Source: Euglena gracilis (Eukaryota; Euglenida; Euglenophyceae; Euglenales). Taken from it: a DNA stretch of 64,000 nucleotides. Positions 1 through 11,900 of this stretch are shown piece after piece; position 1 is the first letter of the stretch; each line of letters starts with the position of its first letter. The position numbers and the translations under genes were made by a program. Location of the stretch: NCBI GenBank assembly GCA_039621445.1, contig CP154957.1:39774654-39838653 (forward strand), read 5' to 3'. The notes under the pieces are model-generated. The model saw only the letters and a list, made by a program, of their open reading frames with translations. It made no database searches and had not been told where the DNA came from.

Positions 1-53
1 TGGGCCTCCAGCACCTCGGCAACCTCCTCACGTACATGGAAGACGGGACTGAG
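1..53 (-). CDS. Possible ARMH1 exon at window edge
   Basis: After the acceptor AGTCTGCAG the frame reads LSPVFHVREEVAEVLEA and runs off the window. It could be the late HVRKTMGEEL-like helix of ARMH1. It is too short to be sure. Confidence 0.2.
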
Positions 54-1576
54 CTGCAGACTAGCCTTCCTTTTGCCACAAGCGAGCGGGCAGAACATGT
101 ACTTTTTCAGTATCAAGAAAATGATCCTGGGCTTTTAATCTCCTCAACCTGGGTTTCAGCAACTTTCCCAAAGGTGGTAAAATCACTCCAACCCACTCCC
201 GTGCTACCTCGATGTAGGTTCAACCAAATCGATTTCACGAACCCACCTGCTATGAAAGAAACTTTGGAGGAAAGATAAATAACTTAAATAACTCCTTTTC
301 TAAAACTGGAAAAATGTTGAGATAGCCATCTTTTGCTTATTTACCAGAGGTAAAAGTTAAGAAACCACCTGGTCAAGAAACTTTTTCCCCCTGGCGTTTT
401 CCTGAAAATGTGTTTTAAACTACCTCTTGCACTCGAGCTGGGCTACCAAGGGTCCAAAATTGACACGTATTAAGGCAAAATTCATATGCTATTTCCAACT
501 TTTCACGAGGACGGCTCTGAGGTCGGACGAAGGGGAGAGGACAGGGTTCGATACAAGGACAGGTGGGGGGGGTGGTCCGGACCCCCCCTGCGGGTCAGGG
601 GGGGGGGGGGGGGGGGACACCCCCCCCCCACCTAAACAGCTGCGCGGTCAGGGTGGCCGAATTTCGGCCCGGCGCGAAGCACCGGGCCGAAAATTTTTGA
701 CCCCCCAAAACGACCAAAAGTGCCATTTTGGGCACTTTTTGGGCAAAGATGTGCCAAAAATGCAAAAAAAATTCGGCGCGAAGCGCCGGAGGAAAAAACT
801 GACCCTTTTTGGGGGGGTCCCGGGAACCCCCCCGAGGGTCGGTCCGGACCCCCCTGGCAGGTGGGGGGGGGGTGGTCCGGACCCCCCCTGCGGGCCAGGA
901 GGGGGGGGGGGGGGGGGACACCCCCCCCACCTAAACCATGTACGCCCTCCTTATATCAAACCCTGGGAGAGGAAATACCTTCAAAAAATGCAGAAATTGC
1001 GGGGGAGTGTCGAAATATGGGTGAGAATGCGGAAAATTGATGCTGTGTTTAAAGAAAATGCAGCGCTCAAGCATGAATCAATGAGAAACGGCGAAGCAAG
1101 AGGGGGGGGGAAATACTGCTTCTTTTCACTTTTCTTGAACACGTTAAACCCACAGAGAAGTTTTTCAGAATGTCTTCAACTTGTCAGCAGGTTCGTGAGT
1201 AAATTACACACAAAATCTGTTACTGAAAACCTTCATTGAGAAACACAGGAACCAAATGCCTCTTGCACCTCAAAGAAACCTGGAGGAGAAGAAAGACTGT
1301 GGGAGAATGACAGAAATCGTTCAGAAAATTGAGGGTATCAGTTTCCTGATGCCGCCCAGAGAAAGAACACGAACCACATGGCAGCCCATGCGTGTGAGGC
1401 AAAGGAGGGCTGGGGCTGCGCCAGTCCCACTGCCCTGCTTCGCCCTGGAACAGCACGCGGCCCAATGCGCGGGCGGCAGAGGTCCAGCAGTGGCTCAGAG
1501 GCACGCCGTGGCTTCCGGTGCACGTTTGCAGCCGGCGGTGTCTTCCACCCCCTCAATCAGGGGCGTAACATGTTGG

Positions 1577-1640
<64 letters not shown>

Positions 1641-4600
1641 TGTGTGTGTGTTGGCGTGCGTGCGTGCATGCGTGTGCGTGCGTGCGTGCGTGCGTGCGTG
1701 CATGCGTGCGTGCGTGCGAGCGTGCGTGCGTGCGTGCGTGCGTGCATGCGTGCGTGCGTGCGTGCGTGCGTGCGCGCGCGCGTGTGTGCGTGCCTGCGTG
1801 CGTGCGTGCAGGGGTGTGTGCGTGTGTTTTCGTACGCGCGTGTGTGTGAATCAGACCTACACACCAACACAACATCAACCAACACACCCCACAAATGACA
1901 CTCGGGGAGCAATGGCCTGCTCTGGGGGCCCTCTGAGATGGTGTTTCCCGACGGTGGCTCCTGGGGAAGAGGGAGCCGGTGGGAATGACGCATTTGAGGC
2001 CGAGCCCGCTGCAGATTACCAGTGAGGAGGTCGTTGGGAGATGAACGAACACCGGTGTGCCATCAACACGGCGCAGCCCCCCGTGGTGGCGTGCCTGCAG
2101 CCCAACCCCAGGAAACCTGGAGGACTTCCACCAGAGTGCGCACGATGGCGGACAGCTGGGCGGTGCCTTCGGCCACGAGGATGAGGAGCTCCGTGGCCTC
2201 GAAGCGGAGGGTGGCGTTGGCGCTCTTCATCAGTGCGAGCAGGACCTGCGGGAGGAGGTTCGGGGCCGGCAACAAGCGCCCGAAAGCCAAGAGCCCGGGA
2301 AAGTTCTGTATTTACATATTCCGCACATGGGAAGGAAGAATTCAATTCTGCCACCCTCAGTCATCATTTTCACGAAATACCTTCCCTCCCCCTTGTCCAA
2401 CGACCACAAAATATCGCTACTCACCAGGGGGGGGGGGGTCGCTATTTTGGCCAAACATCGCTGGTGGTCGTTAGACAAAACCGGGGTCAAAACTGCGAGT
2501 GTCTGTAAAAAAAAAATAACCTGGAAAAAGATCGCTACTGACCGGGTGGTCGTTGGACAAGGCTGGTCGTTGGGCAAGGGGGGGGGGGGTATACACGCAC
2601 GCATGCACCCACACCCACACCCACACCCACACCCACAACACACCCACCCACCCACACGAACATACATACCCACCCACCCACCCACCCACCCACATTTACC
2701 AACCCACCCACCCACCCACCCGCACCGCCCCACAAAAATTGGGGCACATGCCAAAAATATTGGTGTGTGAAGGAGCGTGTATTGGGTGCCTTCATGTGTA
2801 CGCAAATACAAAAATAATAATTTAAGTGGACGCGCCTGCATACACACACATACACACTTCGACGCAGGCACACACACACACACAACATGTGGACACACAC
2901 CCATTACACCTGCAAGGGTTCACTGTCAGGGTCCTCAAGCATAGGTGCTGCCGACCAGGTGACGGAGCGCTCCATTCTGGTGGTGGACACATCCGCAGTG
3001 TCTGCCCGTGACGCTGGCCCCGCGGAAATGAGGAGCTTGCCGCGGGAGTGCACCCGGGAGATGGATGGCAGCGTACTGGTCTCCCTGCAGGGCGTGGCAT
3101 GACATGAGGGACCTGTCCTAGCAGAAGGACGATGTCGACGCCATGAAGTTCTGAGCGTAATGAAAGGTTAACCGAATGGATGTTGACGAGGAGGAGAAAA
3201 AAAATGGGCGACCTTCCCTGCCCGTCGAAGAAGATGGGGAAGCACTGGGGGGGGGGGCTGATTCCGCCAAAATGTGGGTAAGAACCAGAGGGGGGTGCAG
3301 AGGTGCAGGGGGACAAAAGGAAACAGTCTGAGGCAGGAAAACCCGGTCCTTCATTGCCGAAAAAGGAAATGTTGCTTCAGTTTTGGGGGGCTGCTGTTCA
3401 ACGAGGTAGTGGGTTGCAAACCTCAACCATATCAGAATATCTCCCCAGAGTGCACTTCAGGTTCCTGCAGCTGCAAAATCTTATTTTTTTTAGATTTTCT
3501 CAGAGAAACAAACAGAAAAAAACGTGCTCCTGGGAAGAGCATTTTTAAAAAATATAAGAACCACAGGTGGTGCTTAGTAAGGTGGGTTCAAGACAGTTCC
3601 TAGATGCTTAAGAGGGGGAGGGTATTTTTTTAAACAAAAAAAAATCTTCGTGTGGACCAAACAGGGCTGATCTGGATCTAACTTTTTTCAGTCTAATCCC
3701 CAGGAAGAGGTGCTGGATTACAATGAAAAGATGTCTGGACCACCGGCCAGAAAATAGAGTCCATTCTGGCTTGAGACTCCAGACAGTCACTACACACCTT
3801 GCCAGAGACAACTGCTGCTTGGAGGTCAGCAGCGCCTGCAGCAGAGAATTATTTCTTTCCCTGCGACAATAAAATTTGCCGGCTTCCTGGGAGAGGGGGC
3901 GGTGGCAAGACGCTCTGTAGGCGGACGCCCCAAAGCGACTCCAACAGATTTAAAGGGGAAGGGTAATCAAAATATCAACAAAAGCCCTTGTGCTTTCCAT
4001 GCGCATTCTTAATTCCTATTGTGTGGTTCAGTTCACGGCACAACAAGCTGTCAAAATCCCTTGTGTTTTTTAAGTATCTGTTTCCGATGCCCTTTTGCTG
4101 CCGATGTTTTTCAATACAACTACAGGGCCCAGAATAATAACGAAGCCACGCATTTTGGTTTTATTTTTACGGCACTCCAAAGCCATGTACAGTGCAAGCA
4201 TAGCAAGCATAACATAAAAGCAGCATGGTTCAACCCCATTCACAGTGTGGAAACAGAATGCACCACGGTTTTGACTTATACCAAACAATCATAATTTTGG
4301 GGCTTCCTCCCAATTGTTGAAACCTTTCCCATAATTTTGGAAGCTTTACTCAAAATTTTGTGGGACCTCCTGCCAAAAAAAACCCCCAGGACTGGTGGGC
4401 AAAACTTTTGGACTTGGTGATCAAAAATGTTGGGGAAATTGCTTGACACCAGACAATTCATCAAACAGGGGGGTGCTAGTTACATAATTTTGCATTTTTT
4501 GCACAACTTGCTTCTTTCCATGAGTGGGACCGCTCAACAGGACCCATTCTCTCAATTGTGTGGGGATCAACAGGTGGCTGTTTTGTTTTCACTAATGGGG

Positions 4601-6040
4601 CTGCCGAGCTCTTATCCCTGCAGCCAGGTGGCTAACGCCTCCCCCAACGTCCTCGAACGCTCAACCACAGGGGAGGCTGGAAATGAAGCTCTGCGCCGCA
4701 GGGCCGCGGCGGCAACGATGCAGGCGGGCACGCCCCCGTCGCGCAGGACGTGGACCAGCGCCGCGGCCACCGCCCCGCCCCGGTTGGGGTTGCCCTGCCC
4801 GAGGGCGCGCCACAGGGCGGCGTAGAGGTCCAGCACCGGCTGGCGGTGGGGGCCCCACTGGGGGCGGAACAAAGTGGGCGGTGGGGACGGGTCTCACCTC
4901 CCTGCCCCCAGAGAAGTAGCACTGACCCTCTGACGCAATGAGGGGGGCGAAAACTCATTGGCGGAGTGGGACGTTTGCATTCCAAAATTCGACTGTTCAA
5001 CTCGTGAATGCTTCCAATCACAACATCCGGGGAGGTCCACAGTTGTCTTCGCCAACAACTGGGATCGTTAGTGGGGTCCCCAGCGGCGCTCTTCGGCTCG
5101 GCAACCTGCCACCAATTGCCCCATCCCTGCCCCGTCGCAGACCATCTCCCGGTGCACCCGTCCGCATCGGGCCACCAATAGAAGGAGGGCCAGCGCTGCC
5201 CGCTTGTCTTCCTCCTGCGGGGTGGAGGACACTGTGCGGGGAAATGAATGCCCACAAAAGGTTGTCAACAGCTGTTTCCCTTCGGCAAGTCTGTGATTGA
5301 ATGGCTTGCTGGCTCCTCTGAACGTGGCAGAATGTGTCATTCAGGGCATTGAAGGTGCCCGACCAGTGGGGGGAACCTTAAGGGCCGAAAGAATTTGAAA
5401 AAATGGCTGCTGGGCAGCTGGCGGCTCACTTCCCAGCAATGGCACAGTCCCTCCAATTCGTCCTGTGTTGGAAGGTGGGCGACGGGGGGGGACCTTCGCC
5501 TGGGGCATGGCCTGGATGTCCAGCACCGTCTGCACGCCCCCCACCTCCAGGAAGCTGGCCAGGAACCGTGGAGCTGGCAGGAACAGTGCGATGGCGTGCA
5601 GCTGCACCGCCAGCTCCGGGCCCGGCCGCCCCTGCCGGGTACCCGGCCCAACTGTTGGGTCGGACTGGGTTTGTTTTCATAATTTTAATTTTAATTCAAT
5701 TTTGATATTGTAATTTTGCAACCGGGGGCGGAAAGACAAAAATAGACGGCAGCAACTGGCTTCAGGGAAAAAGGTGCCCACTCCATCCAGCGAGCCGGCC
5801 AACAACACCAAGTGGGAGGTGGGGGAGAGGCGAAGCTGGGGTGGGGCGGCCGGGGCGTACCCCAGCTGGTACGTGAGGCGCAGCCACGCGGTGAGGCGGG
5901 TGAACAGCAGCATCGCCGCCGGGCCCAGGCTCTGCTCCAGGGCGGGCTCCTTCACCCCCGCGTACTGTGCCAGCAGCTGCCCCAGCAGGCGCACCCGCTT
6001 CGCCCGGCTGCCGCGGTCCCACTGCTGCAGGAGGCGCCAC
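1..6040 (-). CDS. ARMH1: ARMH1-like armadillo-type protein, split gene, 3' end outside window
   Basis: Six exons are well supported in the order 6,040-5,862, about 5,630-5,500, 5,214-5,106, 4,857-about 4,690, 3,084-2,910 and 2,245-2,117, with weaker candidates at 1,952-1,870, 1,505-1,385 and 53-1. Translated blocks follow the order I recall for animal ARMH1 (C1orf228): a QQWDRG start with LEQSLGPAAMLLFTRLTAWL, then FLEVGGVQTVLDI, then EEDKRAALALLLLVARCGR, then helices around NPNRGGAVAAALVHVL, then LMKSANATLRFEATELLILV. ARMH1 is an alpha-helical armadillo-fold protein; I recall it being linked to ciliated cells but know no catalytic role. The first exon with the initiator Met was not located upstream of 6,040, and the C-terminus lies beyond position 1. 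Another ARM-repeat protein is possible, but the collinear order of blocks favours ARMH1. Confidence 0.62.
54..1384. other. Intronic or unresolved sequence with one MITE
   Basis: Apart from the hAT-like MITE at 542-965 and simple G/C runs, I see no supported coding sequence. Open frames across it are low-complexity and strand-ambiguous. Confidence 0.5.
542..965. mobile_element. hAT-like MITE, family 1 (copy a)
   Basis: The element starts CAGGGTTCGATACAAGGA and ends TCCTTATATCAAACCCTG, an imperfect terminal inverted repeat of about 18 bp. It is flanked by the perfect 8-bp direct repeat GGAGAGGA (534-541 and 966-973). The interior has poly-G/poly-C arms and a GGCGCGAAGCGCC palindrome, with no transposase. 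The 8-bp duplication and CAGGG ends fit the hAT superfamily. Confidence 0.8.
1385..1505 (-). CDS. Possible ARMH1 C-terminal exon
   Basis: A GC-rich island reads SHCWTSAARALGRVLFQGEA on the minus strand. It loosely resembles the AAAAKAIGVLARN helix of ARMH1. Other frames are also open, so this is tentative. Confidence 0.25.
1579..1848. repeat. TG/TGCG microsatellite
   Basis: About 270 bp of (TG)n passing into (TGCG)n units. It makes spurious Cys/Val and His/Thr reading frames on both strands. Confidence 0.95.
1870..1952 (-). CDS. Possible ARMH1 exon
   Basis: A strong polypyrimidine acceptor (GGCTCCCTCTTCCCCAG) precedes a frame starting EPPSGNTISEGPQSRPLLPE. There is no clear homology and the 3' boundary is unknown. 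It lies where the ARMH1 C-terminal half is expected. Confidence 0.25.
2117..2245 (-). CDS. ARMH1: ARMH1 exon, armadillo repeat
   Basis: The acceptor CTCCTCCCGCAG and donor CTCCAG/GTTTCC enclose exactly 43 codons. The translation contains VLLALMKSANATLRFEATEL and LVAEGTAQLSAIVRTLVEVL, a typical armadillo repeat. It corresponds to the LEVQYEAIELI block of animal ARMH1. Confidence 0.55.
2589..2733. repeat. CACCCA-type microsatellite
   Basis: Tandem CACACC and CACCCACC units. Frames across it are artefacts. Confidence 0.9.
2910..3084 (-). CDS. ARMH1: ARMH1 exon (linker)
   Basis: This 175-nt open stretch is bounded by CCCTGCAG at its 5' side and CAG/GTGTAATG at its 3' side, a clean GT-AG exon. 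It encodes TLPSISRVHSRGKLLISAG and ends MLEDPDSEPLQ. The stretch is unlike animal ARMH1 and may be a lineage-specific linker. It joins in phase 0 to the next exon at 2,245. The plus strand is also open here. Confidence 0.45.
3085..4689. other. Intron sequence without recognised features
   Basis: AT-rich sequence between the ARMH1 exons at 4,690-4,857 and 2,910-3,084. I see no coding, RNA or mobile-element signal beyond repeated AAAATTTTG-like words at 4,290-4,440. Confidence 0.5.
4690..4857 (-). CDS. ARMH1: ARMH1 exon, armadillo helices
   Basis: The acceptor CCGCCCCAG precedes TGGGGCCCCCAC. The translation contains QPVLDLYAALWRALGQGNPN and then a helix RGGAVAAALVHVLRDGG. The NPN-type turn between helices matches the ARMH1 GNPKY region. 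The donor is not obvious, so the left edge is approximate. Confidence 0.5.
5106..5214 (-). CDS. ARMH1: ARMH1 exon, armadillo helices
   Basis: The acceptor CACCCCGCAG precedes GAGGAAGACAAGCGG. The frame gives EEDKRAALALLLLVARCGRV and then HREMVCDGAGMGQLVAG, a pair of armadillo-type helices. A GT donor (GTTGCC) follows at about 5,106; reading on gives a stop within 12 codons. Confidence 0.55.
5500..5630 (-). CDS. ARMH1: ARMH1 exon with FLEVGGVQTVLDI block
   Basis: The frame reads ELAVQLHAIALFLPAPRF followed by LASFLEVGGVQTVLDIQAMP. FLEVGGV is the most characteristic ARMH1 block that I recognise. The 3' end, CCCCAG before GCGAAGG, would be a GC-type donor or a nonconventional junction. The 5' edge is approximate. 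Confidence 0.6.
5862..6040 (-). CDS. ARMH1: ARMH1 exon, N-terminal conserved block
   Basis: The exon encodes LLQQWDRGSRAKRVRLLGQL, then a helix ending in the block LFTRLTAWLRLTYQLG. This matches the remembered ARMH1 N-terminus (an EWD motif followed by a TTSLRITY-like motif). The left boundary is uncertain; a possible GT donor lies in the GGGTACG at about 5,856-5,862. The upstream exon with the start codon was not found. Confidence 0.6.
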
Positions 6041-8535
<2,495 letters not shown>

Positions 8536-8913
8536 CTACAAAACGGGTTCATCGGGTCCCGGGCTGGGGGAGTGGCAGAGGTAACGGAGCAGCTCCGCCA
8601 CCACAGTGACGCTAAGGGAGTTGCCCAACAGCATGTACTGCTGCCGCACCGTGACCCCCGCCGGGAAATCAAAGTCGGGCGGGAAGCCGTGCAGCGCCGC
8701 CACCTCCTTCGGGGTGAAGTACCGCAGCCGCCGGGCCCGGAGGTCCGCCAGCAGCGTGGGGCCGTCCGGGGGCCCGGCAGAGGGGTCCGCCGGGGGGGTG
8801 GGCGGCGGGCCGGGGCTGGTCTGGAGCACGGAGCCGGTGCCCTGGAGGTAGCGGCCGTACGCCTTCGTGAAGCAGCAGCAGGAGCGGCAGGCGGGGGTGA
8901 CGATGTCCGACGC
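8536..8913 (-). CDS. TRDMT1: TRDMT1 last exon (CFTKAYG, motifs IX-X)
   Basis: The acceptor CGGGGCAG leads into [20 protein letters not shown] and a Pro-rich insert. Then follow [40 protein letters not shown] and [15 protein letters not shown], with a stop about 15 codons later. It is the target-recognition and C-terminal part of DNMT2 and exists only once in the window. Confidence 0.92.
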   Translation of the reverse strand, partial: ASDIVTPACRSCCCFTKAYGRYLQGTGSVLQTSPGPPPTPPADPSAGPPDGPTLLADLRARRLRYFTPKEVAALHGFPPDFDFPAGVTVRQQYMLLGNSLSVTVVAELLRYLCHSPSPGPDEPVL

Positions 8914-11900
8914 CTGCCCCGAGGTGGCGAGGACGGGGCCAGGCGCCAGGCGCCGTGCCTGCTTGACGGTAGGCATCCGGGGGTTCCAGACAAAAAATGA
9001 AAGGGTCTCTGGAAAAGGTTGCTAGGGACGTTTTGGCCGGGCCAACCAAGGGAAGACTCTTAGGGGGTGCATCTTGCACTTAAGCTTTTTTCTCTGTCGA
9101 TGTGCGCAAATGCGAACATCAATATTTTTTATGAAAAAGACAAGACATGACCCCAAAAATGTAGAAAAGATGTGATGGGGAGATGAAAGCAGGGACTTTG
9201 ACTGTTAGGGTGCCTAAGAGCACCCTAAGGGTGCACATGCTGCGGTGACACCTGAGGGTGTCACCGCAGCATGTGGTATAAACAACACCCGGCAGGTGTG
9301 TTTTGAACCCTGCAATGGCTGTCTCATTAACTTAGGATCTTGACTGAACGATTTGGTGAGGAGTGCCCAAGCCTGGAGCGATACCCTGAAACTTGGATGT
9401 GTGAGATATTGGTGGTCGGTGTGGGCAAATGCACAAATGGACCGTGTGCGCAAATGCGCACACCAACCATTTGTGCAACTGTGAAAAAAGGGCATGTGTG
9501 CCGGCTGAAGTTGATGTGTTTGTAAAATTGTACAAAAGGTTGGTTTGTGCAAATTCGAGAACAGACTTTTTGATCGGTTTGCGCATCTGCACACACCAAC
9601 CTCTTGTGCAACTTAACACGCGTACCATTTAGAGGGTGTGGCACCACTGCAGTTTAGAAATCCTTAAATGCGAGGCATTCTGTAGGATTTAAACACAACC
9701 GAAGGACCAGCCTGCGGGCCGAATTTGGGCATCGGCAATTGATGCTGTGAAAAACCATTTCTTAGCCCCTGAAACATCAAAATAAACAACGTTTTCGGGT
9801 TTTACCCTAAAAAACTGAGTTTAGAAGTGCCCTTCAGTCCCAGAATTTTAGTCCGAAAATGAGGCACAGCACTTGGCTGAAAATGGATGTGTCTGCTGAC
9901 TTGAAAATCTCTGTGTTCAGGGGGTACTGGAGTCATGGCCAGTTTTCCCCCCCAGGACCCCCCCCAGGACCCCACCCCCCCAGGACCCCCCCAGGACCCC
10001 CCAAGACCCCCCCAGGACCCCCCCAGGACCCCCCCAGGACCCCCCCAGGACCCACCGGGGGCGGTACCCATATGACCCACTGACCGTGGAGTTCCGGGCG
10101 CCTTCGGCGCCCGCTACCGGGGGGGGCTCCCGCCCCCCCAGGACCCCCCCGGGCTTCAAAATAACCTCATCTTGTGCTGCAAAAATTTTGCCAAAAAGTT
10201 GCGGGACCCCCCCAGGACCCCCCCCCAGGACCCCCCCACAACCCCCCCAAGACCCCCCCAGGACCCCCCCAGGACCCCCCAGGACCCCCCCAGGACAGGG
10301 TCCTGGGGGGGGAAAACTGGCCATAAGTGGGGTACTGACACACTTCATTTGACCTTCTCAGACATACCTTACAACACCACTACTTTGAGCACAAACGTCC
10401 ACAATCTGCTCTCCTCCTGTTTCAATTCTTCTCTTGTCTCTTCTGTTCTGGGACTTCTGTTGCCAAGGCTTCAAAATGAAAAGGAATTGTGGTTGGTACT
10501 GGCAATTGTGAAAAACAACCATTTTAATGGTTGCTGTGCGCATTTGCGCACACCAACCATCCAAACGCACCAGCAGCATTCAACAGAGGGGTCCAGCACC
10601 GCAAGAATACGAGGCAGGTGGTGTTGTCACGTTCATTTTCCAGATCCAAACACACTGCTTGGTTTGTTTTAAATTGGTCGGTGTGCGCACACCGACATTA
10701 TTTACGTTGTTGTGTGGGCACCACGGAACCTTAAACATCAGTGGGGCATTGATAGGCAACTGGCCACCGAATACACCAGGAAACTGGCAACAATCCTTCT
10801 GTGTTCTGCATCCCCCTCATCAACCCCCAGTGGCAGAATTCTCGAACAGTCCATTGTTTATGTGGCATGGGCACTTCCACTCCTTTTATAATCAATTTCA
10901 AAAATATCCACAACGTGCCGCAAAACTTCAGAACGCAAGCAAAGGGGTGGACCCACCTCCAGAGCACCACCTGGCACCGGCAGTTGTCACACAGGGAATG
11001 GGGGAGGCGGTCCTGGGTTTTTGGTGTTTTTGTCGGTGTTTTTTTCACTTTGGGGGGATAGGCCCGGGGGTTTTCGTGTCATTCCGACCACCAAAAAAAA
11101 ACAGCAAAAATAGCACGTAATTACCAGGAGAGCCGGTGCCAAAAACGAGAAATCGCCCGTATTTTGTCCAATCCTGTTGCCTTTCGCTCTCACCCCTTGT
11201 ATCGCCGGCGCCAAAATCAAAATTTGGTTGGTGTGCGAAGATGCGCAAAACGACCAAAAAAAGCTTAAGTGCGGGATGTGCCGCCTAAGAGACTCCCAAC
11301 CCATTTCAGAGCAAACCCACCTCGCGAACAGCAGTGATAAGTTCAACAGGGTTCGAGCGTTCGCAAAGTGCTGCCCAACTGGGGTTTCTTCGGAACCCGT
11401 GCAACCATGCTGCATCCAATGCTGCGACGTCTCTGCGTTTTTTTTAAGCTGCAGGTCCCCTAGAATATCTTTTGTAATCATCGCAGTTCGGTTGGGCCAT
11501 TACTGCGACCAACCCACTTCCATGAACTGAATTGACTTTTGGTTGGAATGCGGCCCGTTGATGCCCAACCAAACGAAAATTTGGATCATCATTGTGCAAC
11601 TTGGTTGGTCCACAGCTCTACAGCTGCCCAGCGACCAAATGTCTGGAATTTCCAACCTATGGCACTCTGGAACACGGAACACCATCATCAGCACCTGAAT
11701 GCCAATCTGGTGTCGAAGGAGAACAAAAAAACCAGAGAAGAGGAGAGGAATGGAAACCGCGAAACCTGAAACTCCACTTAAGGCAATGGGTTCCCTGTCA
11801 AGATTTTTGCCTGTAAGCCTGGTCAGCTTCTGGGACTCGGAAGTCATCAACGGGGAAATCGCTCTCGAGCTGCAAGTGCGCCTGGACAACAAGTGACATC

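Larger units (their letters stand above)
8914..11322. other. TRDMT1 intron with repeats
   Basis: Contains a perfect 19-bp hairpin, several palindromic GTGCGCA-type motifs and the CCCCCCAGGAC minisatellite. I see no coding sequence. Confidence 0.6.

Noticed and set aside
1495-2052. Cys/Val- and His/Thr-rich frames at 1,256-2,052 and 6,757-7,373
   Set aside because: Produced by (TG)n/(TGCG)n arrays; not genes.
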